From Deltaproteobacteria bacterium (GTDB taxonomy: Bacteria; Myxococcota; Polyangia; Haliangiales; Haliangiaceae), in NCBI GenBank assembly GCA_018262455.1, contig JAGSPR010000286.1, positions 1 to 8,941 of the forward strand: a stretch of 8,941 nucleotides of DNA. The letters run 5' to 3'. The notes beneath the pieces were generated by a model, which saw only the letters and a list, made by a program, of their open reading frames with translations, was not told the DNA's origin and ran no database searches. How positions within the stretch are numbered: the first letter of the stretch is position 1; every line of letters begins with the position of its first letter. This document shows, piece by piece, positions 1 through 8,461 of this stretch. Made by a program: the position numbers and the translations under genes.

Positions 1-99
1 CCGACCGATCTCGTCGACCGTGTGCGACGCGGCGACCAGCTCGCTGCGGTTCGGCGTATCGATGCCGTAGAAGCAGGGGTGGGTGGTTGGCGGTGCGCT
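1..99 (-). pseudogene. purF: PurF (amidophosphoribosyltransferase) fragment, truncated at its 5' side
   Basis: The minus strand from 99 to 1 reads as 33 open codons that include [16 protein letters not shown] followed by [17 protein letters not shown]. This matches the C-terminal half of class II PurF, where the stretch around [12 protein letters not shown]..(S/T)VEEI is highly conserved (it occurs almost word for word in Bacillus-type PurF). PurF makes phosphoribosylamine from PRPP and glutamine, the first step of purine synthesis. The rest of the C terminus would lie left of the window. Upstream of the Ser codon at 99-97 the frame stays open but the next residues (Ala, Ala, Ser, Pro) no longer fit the expected Leu/Met-Arg-Ile, and the DNA becomes prfB on the other strand. 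So the glutaminase and most of the PRTase domain are missing here. It is either a decayed remnant left by a rearrangement or the product of a chimeric join. The family call is firm; the cause of truncation is not known. Confidence 0.78.
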
Positions 100-1188
100 C
101 GCAGCTGAAGGAGCTCGGTCTGAAGGTCGAAGAGCTCCGGAGGTTGCTTTGACGTCGACCACAAACGGCTGAAGATCGAAGAGCTCGACTCGATCGCAGC
201 GCGCCCGAACTTCTGGGACGATCAGAAGAAGGCGCAGAGCCTGCTGCGCGACAAGAAGCAGCTCGAGCTGATCGTCGGCGGCTACGATGCCCAGCTCCGC
301 ACGATCTCGGATGCCGAGATCCTGCTCGAGCTTGCCGAGGAGGCTGGAGACGAGGCCTCCGCCAAGGAGGCCGAGGCCCAGGCGGCCGCGGTCCAGCAGG
401 CGCTCGATGATCTCGAGTTCAAGCGCATGCTCTCGGGCGAGCTCGATGGCGGCGGCGCGATCGTCCAGATCACCGCGGGTGCGGGCGGCGTCGATGCGTC
501 GGACTGGGCGATGATGCTGATGCGCATGCTGATCCGGTACAGCGAGCGCCACGGCTGGAAGGTCGATGTCCTCGAGGAGACGATGGCCGAGGAGGCGGGC
601 ATCAAGAGCGCCACCTTCACCGTCGCCGGCGACTACGCCTACGGCCTACTCAAGGCCGAGAACGGCGTGCACCGGCTCGTCCGCGTCTCGCCATTCGATG
701 CGAACGGCCGCCGTCAGACCTCGTTCGCGGCGGTCACCGTCACCGCCGACATCAACGACGACATCGAGGTCGACATCAAGGACGAGGACCTCCGGATCGA
801 TACCTATCGCGCCGGTGGCGCCGGGGGCCAGCACGTCAACAAGACCGACTCGGCCGTGCGCATCACGCATCTCCCGACTGGCATCGTCGTGCAGTGTCAG
901 AACGAGCGTAGCCAGCACTCGAACAAGGACAAGGCCTTCAAGCTGCTGCGCGCGAAGATGTACGACTACGAGCTCGCGAAGCGCGAGGAGAAGGCGGCGG
1001 CGGACGCGAAGGCGCGACTCAAGATCGAGTGGGGCTCGCAGATCCGCAGCTACGTGCTGTTCCCCTACCAGCAGGTCAACGACCACCGCACCGAGATGAA
1101 GACCTCGGATGTCGATGGCGTCCTCGACGGCGACCTCGACGAGCTGATCCGGACCTATCTCCTGAAGGCGGCGAACTCGAAGAACTAG
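93..1188 (+). CDS. prfB: Peptide chain release factor 2 (RF2), with programmed +1 frameshift
   Basis: RF2 recognises UGA and UAA stop codons and hydrolyses peptidyl-tRNA on the ribosome. The protein is read as 93-149, then 151-1188 after a +1 shift at CTT TGA C, giving about 364 residues against 365 in E. coli. Visible signatures are the stop-codon-reading SPF tripeptide (residues 199-201), the catalytic GGQ (244-246) within [12 protein letters not shown], and the conserved [12 protein letters not shown] and [14 protein letters not shown] segments (here WGSQIRSYV). The residue six before the GGQ glutamine, equivalent to E. coli 246, is Ala, the high-activity form rather than the K-12 Thr. The start is uncertain: GTG at 93 gives 19 codons before the shift. 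TTG at 87 is in frame and has AGGGG at 75-79 seven bases upstream. Both lie inside DNA that also encodes the PurF fragment on the other strand, so the native N terminus may have been replaced. Its stop is 17 bp from the stop of the convergent gene at 1206. Confidence 0.95.
138..153 (+). promoter_or_regulatory. RF2 programmed +1 frameshift site
   Basis: The sequence reads CGG AGG TTG CTT TGA C. It has an internal Shine-Dalgarno-like GGAGG (139-143), a three-base spacer, the slippery CTT codon (147-149), then an in-frame TGA (150-152) followed by C. This is the same architecture and spacing as E. coli prfB (AGG GGG TAT CTT TGA C). When RF2 is scarce, the ribosome pauses at the poor-context TGA and slips from CTT to TTT, continuing with GAC (Asp). 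When RF2 is plentiful, it terminates here after about 19 residues. The downstream frame from 151 is continuous with the RF2 body, which confirms that the shift is needed for full-length protein. Confidence 0.95.
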
Positions 1189-1205
1189 CCGGGACCAGCC
1201 GAGCA

Positions 1206-1679
1206 CTAGCCGACTGGCGGCCGGGGGCTCGCGAGCGCTGCTGCGACCGGCTCGGGCAACGTGCGGCTCACCTGCCACTCGTCCCAGCACGCGCGGACCA
1301 CGCGGCGCAGCTCGTCGAGTGGGACCGCCGTGCCGGTGTCCAGCTCGAGCGCGAGGCTGTCGTAGCGGAGCCGTAGCGTACCGGCGTTGCCATGCACCAC
1401 GACGACGCCCGCCTCCGGGCGCGCGTCGAGGATGCTCGGCTCGCTCGACGCGATCATGAGCAGATCGCTGATCGGCGGCTCGTCGAGCGGGGTGTAGACG
1501 AGCTCGACGCAGCGGAGCAGCCGGAACCGAAACAGGGTGCCGCCATCACCGAATCTGGCGCGCACGTACGGGACATCGATCCACACCGTGACGGTGTCGG
1601 CGAGGTCGCGCTCGATCCGGACGATCGTGCCGTCGTGGAGCAGGTTCCACGGCGTGAGGTCATCTCCAGCGAGCACCAC
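1206..1679 (-). CDS. Hypothetical protein, 157 residues, unrecognised
   Basis: I do not recognise a family. The product is a small soluble protein with no signal peptide or membrane segment and no cysteine-rich metal site (two well-separated Cys). It looks rich in beta strands in the first two thirds (segments such as TIVRIERDL, TVTVWIDV, VVVVHGNAGTLRLRYD) with a helix near the end (LDELRRVVRACWDEW). Natural residue mix and strong G/C third positions support coding on this strand rather than the Arg/His-rich opposite frames. The start is GTG at 1679, with a second GTG at 1676; an in-frame TGA four codons-widths upstream limits it. GAGG (1684-1681) is only one base before the first GTG and four before the second, so 1676 may be the true start. 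It is the last gene of the minus-strand group, 70 bp after the VKOR-DsbA gene, and may be cotranscribed with it. No role can be assigned from sequence alone. Confidence 0.72.
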   Translation of the reverse strand: MVLAGDDLTPWNLLHDGTIVRIERDLADTVTVWIDVPYVRARFGDGGTLFRFRLLRCVELVYTPLDEPPISDLLMIASSEPSILDARPEAGVVVVHGNAGTLRLRYDSLALELDTGTAVPLDELRRVVRACWDEWQVSRTLPEPVAAALASPRPPVG

Positions 1680-1749
1680 GCCTCACGTTCGCACGCCTGC
1701 GCGCGTCACGCGATCGCTCTTGTCGCTCGTCCGGACCGGCTGCGGTCGA

Positions 1750-2760
1750 TCACCGCTCGACCGCAGCTTGCTCGATCGCGGTGACGAGCTGGTTGGTCGT
1801 CATGGCTGTGCCGGTGACACGGAGCGTGCCGATGAACAGCGTCGGGAGCCCGTGGATCCCGGCCGCCTTGGCGTCGGCGATGTCGGAGGCCAGCCGCTGC
1901 GGCGCCGCCGGGATGTCCTTGTGGTAGCGCTCCAGGTCGCAGCCCACCTGCTCGGCGAGTTGCTGGCAACCGTACGCCGTGAGCTCGGACGGCTCGGCCG
2001 CGAAGAGCGCCCGCGCCATCGCGTCGCCTTTGCCCTGCGCCTCGGCGCAGCACCACGCGAGCGCGGCCGGGACCGCGTGGTGGTGCATCGGCAGCGGCAT
2101 CATCTTGCGGACGAGCTTGACCGGCACCTTCGTGCGCGCGAGGGCGGCGTCGAGCCGACGTTGCATCTCGCGGCAATGAGGACACTCGAAGTCGACGACC
2201 TCCACGATCGTCACCACGCCAGGTACTTGCGCTTGCGTGACGAACGCCGGGGTCGGGAGCTCGGGCTCCGCTGGGGCCGGACGGGACGTCCATGCCGCGA
2301 GCCCGACGACGATCGCGGCAAGCCCCGGAACCAGCAGGCCGAGCCGGCGCCAACCGAAGCGCACGGTCCGCGCCCCGGCGAGCATGCACACCGCGAGCAC
2401 GACGGCCGCAGGATCTCCGACCAGGCAGAGCTTGCACCATGCGCCGATCACGAACGCCTGGAGCGCGATGAGCCACAGTCCCCAGAGCGCGCCCGCCACC
2501 GCGAGCCACTTGCGGAGCCGCGGTCGATCGATGAACACGAGCACGAGCATCGCGCCGTAGAACGCGACCCCGAGCAGCGACATGGGAATCCCAAGTGGCC
2601 TTGCCCATGCCGAGCTGCGCACGGTCTCGCAGCCGGTCTCGGCGCAGAACGTCGCGGCCTGCCCGAGGTCATCGACCATGCTCGCGACGCTCGCCCCGAG
2701 CCCGACCATCGCGGCCGCGACCGCCCCGAAGGTGATGATCCGGATCGCCCGCACGTTCAC
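1750..2760 (-). CDS. VKOR-DsbA fusion: quinone-linked disulfide-bond-forming membrane protein
   Basis: This 336-residue protein fuses a vitamin K epoxide reductase (VKOR) membrane domain to a periplasmic thioredoxin-fold DsbA-like domain. In such fusions the DsbA part oxidises secreted proteins and VKOR reoxidises it, passing electrons to quinone, which replaces DsbB. About five membrane segments fall near residues 8-28, 57-77, 84-105, 113-130 and 138-158. The loop cysteine pair is C39/C44, the conserved Ser is probably S50, and the active VKOR pair is C109-K-L-C112 in AWCKLCL. A short Pro/Ala-rich linker (160-172) leads to the DsbA domain with FECPHC (C193-C196) and a cis-proline loop GLPTLF (P306). 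Extra cysteines occur at 125, 237, 238, 265 and 274. The start is GTG at 2760 and the ribosome-binding site is weak. The gene lies 63 bp downstream of the thioredoxin lipoprotein gene, so the two may form one redox operon. Family assignment is secure; the substrates are unknown. Confidence 0.93.
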   Translation of the reverse strand: MNVRAIRIITFGAVAAAMVGLGASVASMVDDLGQAATFCAETGCETVRSSAWARPLGIPMSLLGVAFYGAMLVLVFIDRPRLRKWLAVAGALWGLWLIALQAFVIGAWCKLCLVGDPAAVVLAVCMLAGARTVRFGWRRLGLLVPGLAAIVVGLAAWTSRPAPAEPELPTPAFVTQAQVPGVVTIVEVVDFECPHCREMQRRLDAALARTKVPVKLVRKMMPLPMHHHAVPAALAWCCAEAQGKGDAMARALFAAEPSELTAYGCQQLAEQVGCDLERYHKDIPAAPQRLASDIADAKAAGIHGLPTLFIGTLRVTGTAMTTNQLVTAIEQAAVER

Positions 2761-2811
2761 GGTACCGCCGAGGCTCCCACGAAGATTCCCTCGCTCGCTA
2801 GTGCCAGCTGG

Positions 2812-2826
2812 TGACCCTTCGGGTCA
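2812..2826. repeat. Perfect inverted repeat overlapping a stop codon
   Basis: TGACCC-TTC-GGGTCA forms two 6-base arms around a 3-base loop. On the minus strand its first three bases are the TGA stop of the thioredoxin lipoprotein gene (2826-2824). An 8-bp palindrome, CCAGCTGG (2804-2811), abuts it. The hairpin could fold in the mRNA between the thioredoxin and VKOR-DsbA genes, perhaps as a processing or attenuation element. No T-run follows, so it is not a standard intrinsic terminator. The function is inferred only. Confidence 0.4.
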
Positions 2827-4218
2827 TTCGAGGTTCGCGACGGCCTGCTTGGCCTTCACGATCTCATCACTCTGGACTTGAGATACCGGCAGGGCCTCGA
2901 GCAGCTTGACGAGCTCCTGGCGGTACAGCTTCTCGGCCGCCCGGTCGCCCTGCTTGTTCGCGATCTCGGCGCGCTGCGTCAGCACCCGGGCCTTGCGCGG
3001 ACCGTAGACCAGCTTCAGGGCCTCGTCGGTCCACTTGACAGCCTCATCAAGCTTGTCGGCCTTGAACAGGAGCCAGCCCAACCTCGCTCGCGGATCGTAT
3101 TCGTTCGGCAGGCCCTTCGCCGATTGTTCGAGCGCGGGTACCAGATCGAGCGGGCGGCCGAGGTAGACGTAGACCTCGGCACGCGGCCAGTTGTAGGTCA
3201 TCGCGACCATCGGCGAGGTCGCCTTGGCGGCGGCCGCGTCGAGCAGGGTGCGCTGCTGCTCGGCGACCGCCTTCGCGGCGGCGTTGTTGCCGAGCGTGTC
3301 GAGGATCGCGCGCAGGTTCCCCATCGCATCGGAGCGATCGTCGACCGAGAGCGGCGCGTTGGGGTCAGCGACGAGCTTCTGCAGCCGTGCGACCGCGCGC
3401 TCGCGCAGCTTCTTGACCCGATCGGGGTCGGCCTTGTCGCGCTCCGCGGCGCACTCGAGCCCGAGAAACAGGAAATCGCTCGCGCTGGCCGTGTTGCCGG
3501 TCTCGTCGAGCGACCGCTCGGTCAGATCGATGCACCCGCTGATGTCCCCGAGCTTGCGACGTATTCCGACGAGGGAGACGAGCGCGTCGGGCTTGCGCGG
3601 CCACGTCGCCGGCGCCGCGGCGAGGGCGGCGACGAGCTCCTTCTCGGCGGTGGCATTGTCCTTGAGCGCCCGGGCACGCTCGGCGGCGAGCAGGTGCGCA
3701 TCGGGTCCTTCGGTGCCCCCGGCCCGCGCGCGGGCGCCGGTGTCGAGGAAGCCGTGAAACTGGGAGACGCTCGCCGCGCCAACGAACCGCGCGAGCACGG
3801 CCTCATCGGGAGAGACGACGTAGAAGGTCGGCCAGGCCGAGAGCGGGTACTGCGCCACGGCGTCGGCATTGGCTTCGCGATCGGTGTCGAGCGAGGCGAA
3901 CACGAACTTCGCGGCATCGGGCTCGAACGTGCGGTCCGTGAAGACCGTCGACTGCATCGACAGGCACGTGTGACACCACGGCGCCCACAGATCGAGCACC
4001 AGCGGCAGGTTCTTCGACTTCGCGCATGCGAGCGCGCGCGGGTAGTCGTCCTCGATCCACGCGAACGTGCCGTGCAACGTGGCCGTCTTGCACGGGTCGC
4101 CGATGAACTTCATCGGCTTCGCTGGCTGCTGGACGGGCGGGGGGGGCGCGGAGCGGTCGCTGCTCTCACCCTTGCACGCGAACGCCGTGATCAGAACGAT
4201 CAGCAACCGCGGAGACAT
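2824..4218 (-). CDS. Thioredoxin-fold putative lipoprotein with TPR-like C-terminal region
   Basis: The product has 464 residues. It opens with a short lipoprotein-like signal (hydrophobic [10 protein letters not shown] before C15; the lipobox AFAC is imperfect), then a Ser/Pro-rich tether (19-35). A thioredoxin-like domain follows at roughly 45-165. The redox motif is W81-C82-H-T-C85 within [10 protein letters not shown], and the likely cis-proline is P130 in AWPTFYV. The [10 protein letters not shown]...M..TVF pattern resembles the thioredoxin_7/DsbD C-terminal type. The remaining 300 residues are helical with TPR-like repeats, clearest near 385-450 ([19 protein letters not shown], then [18 protein letters not shown]), suggesting a protein-binding arm. 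It is probably periplasmic and membrane-anchored, acting as a thiol reductant or oxidant for bound clients. ATG at 4218 is chosen because the signal peptide starts there; the open frame continues upstream only as antisense of lysS. It is the first gene of the minus-strand group, divergent from lysS. The redox direction is unknown. Confidence 0.88.
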   Translation of the reverse strand: MSPRLLIVLITAFACKGESSDRSAPPPPVQQPAKPMKFIGDPCKTATLHGTFAWIEDDYPRALACAKSKNLPLVLDLWAPWCHTCLSMQSTVFTDRTFEPDAAKFVFASLDTDREANADAVAQYPLSAWPTFYVVSPDEAVLARFVGAASVSQFHGFLDTGARARAGGTEGPDAHLLAAERARALKDNATAEKELVAALAAAPATWPRKPDALVSLVGIRRKLGDISGCIDLTERSLDETGNTASASDFLFLGLECAAERDKADPDRVKKLRERAVARLQKLVADPNAPLSVDDRSDAMGNLRAILDTLGNNAAAKAVAEQQRTLLDAAAAKATSPMVAMTYNWPRAEVYVYLGRPLDLVPALEQSAKGLPNEYDPRARLGWLLFKADKLDEAVKWTDEALKLVYGPRKARVLTQRAEIANKQGDRAAEKLYRQELVKLLEALPVSQVQSDEIVKAKQAVANLE

Positions 4219-4284
4219 GCGTCCGTGATAGCACGGCGTTGCCTGAGGATGACTTGCCAGGTGAATGATGTATCTTGCGCCGCC
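4219..4284. promoter_or_regulatory. Divergent intergenic region between the thioredoxin lipoprotein gene and lysS
   Basis: These 66 bp separate two genes transcribed away from each other, so both promoters are expected here or just inside the coding ends. It is locally more A/T-rich than its surroundings (around 4245-4276). TTGCCT (4239-4244), TTGCCA (4254-4259) and TGATGTATCTT (4266-4276) resemble sigma-70 elements, but none are at canonical spacing. Neither flanking start has a strong Shine-Dalgarno; AGGTGA at 4259-4264 is 20 bases before the lysS ATG. The regulatory assignment rests on gene orientation, not on a recognised motif. Confidence 0.4.
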
Positions 4285-6018
<1,734 letters not shown>

Positions 6019-6021
6019 TCG

Positions 6022-8370
6022 ATGGCATCGCCGTCCGAACATGTCGTCGATGTCGATCAGACCTCGAGGACGCGCGCATGGGTCGAGATCAGCCTCGGGC
6101 TCGTGCTGCTGATCGGCGGTATCGGCATCACCTGGTGGACCTTCGATACGGTCGAGCCGGACGGTGGCTACTTCGTGGTGGCCTACGGCCCGATCATGGC
6201 CGGCGCCGCGATCGCGCTCCACGGCTTCTTCCGGATCGCCGCCTACAAGTCGTTCGTGGCGCTGCGCTACCTCCTGGTCCCCGAGCCGAAGGTCACCACC
6301 ACGACCAAGCGGATGATCCTCGTCGGCGTCACCGTCTTGGCGGGCTCGCAGGGCCTGGTTGCCCTCGGGATCGGCGACGCGACGATGTGGAATCCGCTGC
6401 TCATGATCCGGGCGCTCGCGGGCGGGTTCCTGTTCGTCGTCGTGGTGATCGGCGTGCTCCGGTACTCGAAGCCGGCTTTGTTCTTCTGGATCTGCGGGAT
6501 GATCATCGGGTGCGGCTCGCTCGGGATCTCGGTCCTCGTCGCGATGAACAAGCTTCCGCTGATCGACCTCGAAGAGGACACGGCGCGCTCCGTGCTCCAG
6601 GTGGTCAACATCACCGGGCTAGCTGGGTTCGTGCTGGCCGGGCTCGCGGTGTTCGTCGGAGGCCTCCGCGCGTTCTTCACCTTCTTCACCACGGTCCCGA
6701 TCTGCGGGGTCTGGATCGGGACATCGGCGCTCGTCTGCGTGCTCGCGGTGATGAGCGGCTTCGAGAGTGATCTCCGCGACAAGATCCTCGGATCCAATGC
6801 GCACATCCAGATCACCCGCGACGATGGCGAGTTCGTCGACTGGCGAGCGGCCAAGGCCAAGCTCGACAAGATCCCCGGCGTCGTGGCGTCGACCCCGTTC
6901 GCGGTCAGCGAGGTCGTGATCGCAGCGAACAACAACGGGATGAACGTCATCATCAAGGGAATCGATCCCGACACCGTCGGCAAGGTGACCGACCTGATCT
7001 CGGACCTCGAAGATCCCGATTCCATCCGGCGGATGAAGCCGCTGATCGATTCGTCGCACGACCGATCGGTGCCACAGACGCAGCGTCCCAAGGACACCGT
7101 CGATCCGATGCCGGACGATATGCCGAGCGGTGGAGACCCGATCGACTACTCCGGAGGCTCGGACGCGGATGGCCCTGGCGACGACGCGCCGGGCAATGGC
7201 TCGGCGGGCAGTGGCTCGGCGGGCAGCGGCTCGGCGGGCAGCGGCTCGGCGGGCAATGGCTCGGCGGTCACCGGCTCGCCGGTCACCGGCTCGGCGGGCA
7301 GCGGCTCGGCGCTCGCGCACCAGGCAGGCTCCGCAGGGACCGGCACGGTGACCGGTGCGGTGGGCGATCCAGATGTCGAGCCGGTCTCGCCGTATGGCGC
7401 GGACGCGAAACGCATCGTCGACTTCGGGAACCCCCTCGTGACCTCGGATCTCGTGCGCTGGCTCGTTGGTGACGACGCGGACCTTCCGTCGGATACCGCC
7501 GTGCAGGTCATCGACCTGCCACTCGAGCCGAGCCTGTCGCGTCGGACGCAAGCGCTGCCCGGGATCCTCGTGGGAAGGGAGCTCGTCAAACAGACCCACC
7601 TCTACACCGGCGAGGAGGTGCGGGTGGTCTCGCCGCTCTCGGATCCATCGAACCCAGACGCGACGGGGACTCCGATCCCGTTCAACCGCGACTATCGCGT
7701 CGCCGGCATCTTCTACACCGGCATGTACGAGTACGACCTCAAGTACGTCTACGTCACGCTCGATTCGTTGCAGGACTTCCTGGATCGCGGCGAGTCCGTC
7801 GACGGCATCGAGGTGCGCATCAGCGACGCCGACGCGACCGGCAACTACGTGCCGACCGATGAGGGACCGGGCCTGATCCGCGAGACCCTCGGACCGGGAT
7901 ACCGGATCCAGGACTGGCGCGAGCTCAACCGCAGCCTGTTCTCGGCGCTCAAGCTCGAGAAGATCGCCATGTTCCTCGTGCTCGGGATCGTGATCCTCGT
8001 CGCGTCATTCTCGATCGTGGGCAACCTGATCATGGTCGTCGTCGAGAAGGGCCGCGAGATCGCCCTCCTCAAGACCCTGGGAGCGTCCGACACGGGCGTG
8101 ATGCAGCTGTTCGCGATCCAGGGCCTGCTGATCGGGCTGATCGGGACAGCGTTGGGGATCGCGACCGGCTTGCTTGGCTGCTGGGCGGGCAAGCGGTTCG
8201 GGCTGCCGCTCAACCCGGACGTCTATTACATCGATCGGCTGCCGATCCACGTCGATCCGCAGTCGGTCGCGGCCGCGGCCGCTGCAGGCGTCCTGATCTC
8301 GATGGCTGCCACGCTTTACCCGGCACTGCTGGCGGCGCGCGTTCGCCCTGCCGCCGGGATGCGCCATTAG
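6022..8370 (+). CDS. LolC/LolE-family ABC transporter permease with extra N-terminal membrane domain and repeat-bearing periplasmic insert
   Basis: LolC/E-type permeases pull mature lipoproteins out of the inner membrane and hand them to LolA, powered by the LolD ATPase. The core is seen from about residue 217: a membrane helix, then [18 protein letters not shown] (242-259), the counterpart of VLSVMNGFERELQNNILG in E. coli LolC. A GIDP element, [13 protein letters not shown] (about 512-524) and GEEVRVVSP follow. Near the end come three membrane helices (about 649-673, 694-724, 755-775) and the cytosolic coupling segment [15 protein letters not shown] (about 675-689). At 782 residues it is nearly twice the usual 400. 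There are two additions: about 215 N-terminal residues with some six predicted helices, and an Asp/Gly/Ser-rich insert of about 170 residues (340-510) containing pentapeptide repeats. It follows lysS by 3 bp. LolD is not seen nearby. A related MacB/FtsX-like permease role is possible, but the signature segments favour Lol. Confidence 0.83.
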   Translation: MASPSEHVVDVDQTSRTRAWVEISLGLVLLIGGIGITWWTFDTVEPDGGYFVVAYGPIMAGAAIALHGFFRIAAYKSFVALRYLLVPEPKVTTTTKRMILVGVTVLAGSQGLVALGIGDATMWNPLLMIRALAGGFLFVVVVIGVLRYSKPALFFWICGMIIGCGSLGISVLVAMNKLPLIDLEEDTARSVLQVVNITGLAGFVLAGLAVFVGGLRAFFTFFTTVPICGVWIGTSALVCVLAVMSGFESDLRDKILGSNAHIQITRDDGEFVDWRAAKAKLDKIPGVVASTPFAVSEVVIAANNNGMNVIIKGIDPDTVGKVTDLISDLEDPDSIRRMKPLIDSSHDRSVPQTQRPKDTVDPMPDDMPSGGDPIDYSGGSDADGPGDDAPGNGSAGSGSAGSGSAGSGSAGNGSAVTGSPVTGSAGSGSALAHQAGSAGTGTVTGAVGDPDVEPVSPYGADAKRIVDFGNPLVTSDLVRWLVGDDADLPSDTAVQVIDLPLEPSLSRRTQALPGILVGRELVKQTHLYTGEEVRVVSPLSDPSNPDATGTPIPFNRDYRVAGIFYTGMYEYDLKYVYVTLDSLQDFLDRGESVDGIEVRISDADATGNYVPTDEGPGLIRETLGPGYRIQDWRELNRSLFSALKLEKIAMFLVLGIVILVASFSIVGNLIMVVVEKGREIALLKTLGASDTGVMQLFAIQGLLIGLIGTALGIATGLLGCWAGKRFGLPLNPDVYYIDRLPIHVDPQSVAAAAAAGVLISMAATLYPALLAARVRPAAGMRH
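7192..7311 (+). repeat. Eight tandem 15-bp units encoding Gly/Ser-rich pentapeptides
   Basis: Eight in-frame copies code for [10 protein letters not shown] (three times), [15 protein letters not shown] and GSGSA, followed by a looser tail ([13 protein letters not shown]). They fall at residues 391-430 of the permease, in its predicted periplasmic loop. The units are near-identical in DNA (GGCAGCGGCTCGGCG type), so the array is likely to change length by slippage in steps of five residues without breaking the frame. It probably acts as a flexible linker. Confidence 0.92.
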
Positions 8371-8397
8371 CGCCCGGTCTGTAGGCCAAAGTGTGAA

Positions 8398-8426
8398 GCC
8401 TGGGCCACAAATCGGCCCGCTCAGGC
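8398..8426 (+). other. Hairpin-forming inverted repeat between the permease and outer-membrane protein genes
   Basis: GCCTGGGCC (8398-8406) can pair with GGCC (8414-8417) and CAGGC (8422-8426) around a 7-base loop, with a 4-base bulge on the right arm. No T-tract follows, so an intrinsic terminator is not well supported. It could be a weak terminator or a processing element separating the permease from the downstream gene. Confidence 0.3.
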
Positions 8427-8461
8427 TCGTGGTTTCGCCGGGTTGGGAGGTGGCACGTCAG

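Noticed and set aside
1189..1205. Bidirectional terminator between the convergent prfB and hypothetical genes
   Set aside because: The 17-bp gap contains no stable inverted repeat with T-runs.
1537..2814. 425-codon plus-strand frame
   Set aside because: It is antisense to the VKOR-DsbA gene and dominated by Arg, His and Asp with no recognisable domain, whereas the minus strand encodes clear VKOR and CPHC motifs.
2878..4284. Open reading frame continuing lysS far upstream on the plus strand
   Set aside because: The translation is Arg/Leu/Gly-rich and is the antisense of the thioredoxin lipoprotein gene. LysRS similarity starts only at 4285, so the extension is a G+C-bias artefact.
7192..7311. 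Possible CRISPR-like array
   Set aside because: The units are 15 bp, contiguous with no unique spacers, and in frame within a coding gene; it is a coding minisatellite.
6619..7599. 326-codon minus-strand frame with Ala-Arg repeats
   Set aside because: It is antisense to the permease. The repetitive RRAAA pattern is only the reverse reading of the GSGSA-coding tandem repeat.
8371..8461. Intrinsic terminator after the permease
   Set aside because: A hairpin is possible at 8398-8426 but it is bulged and no T-tract follows; kept only as a low-confidence structure.
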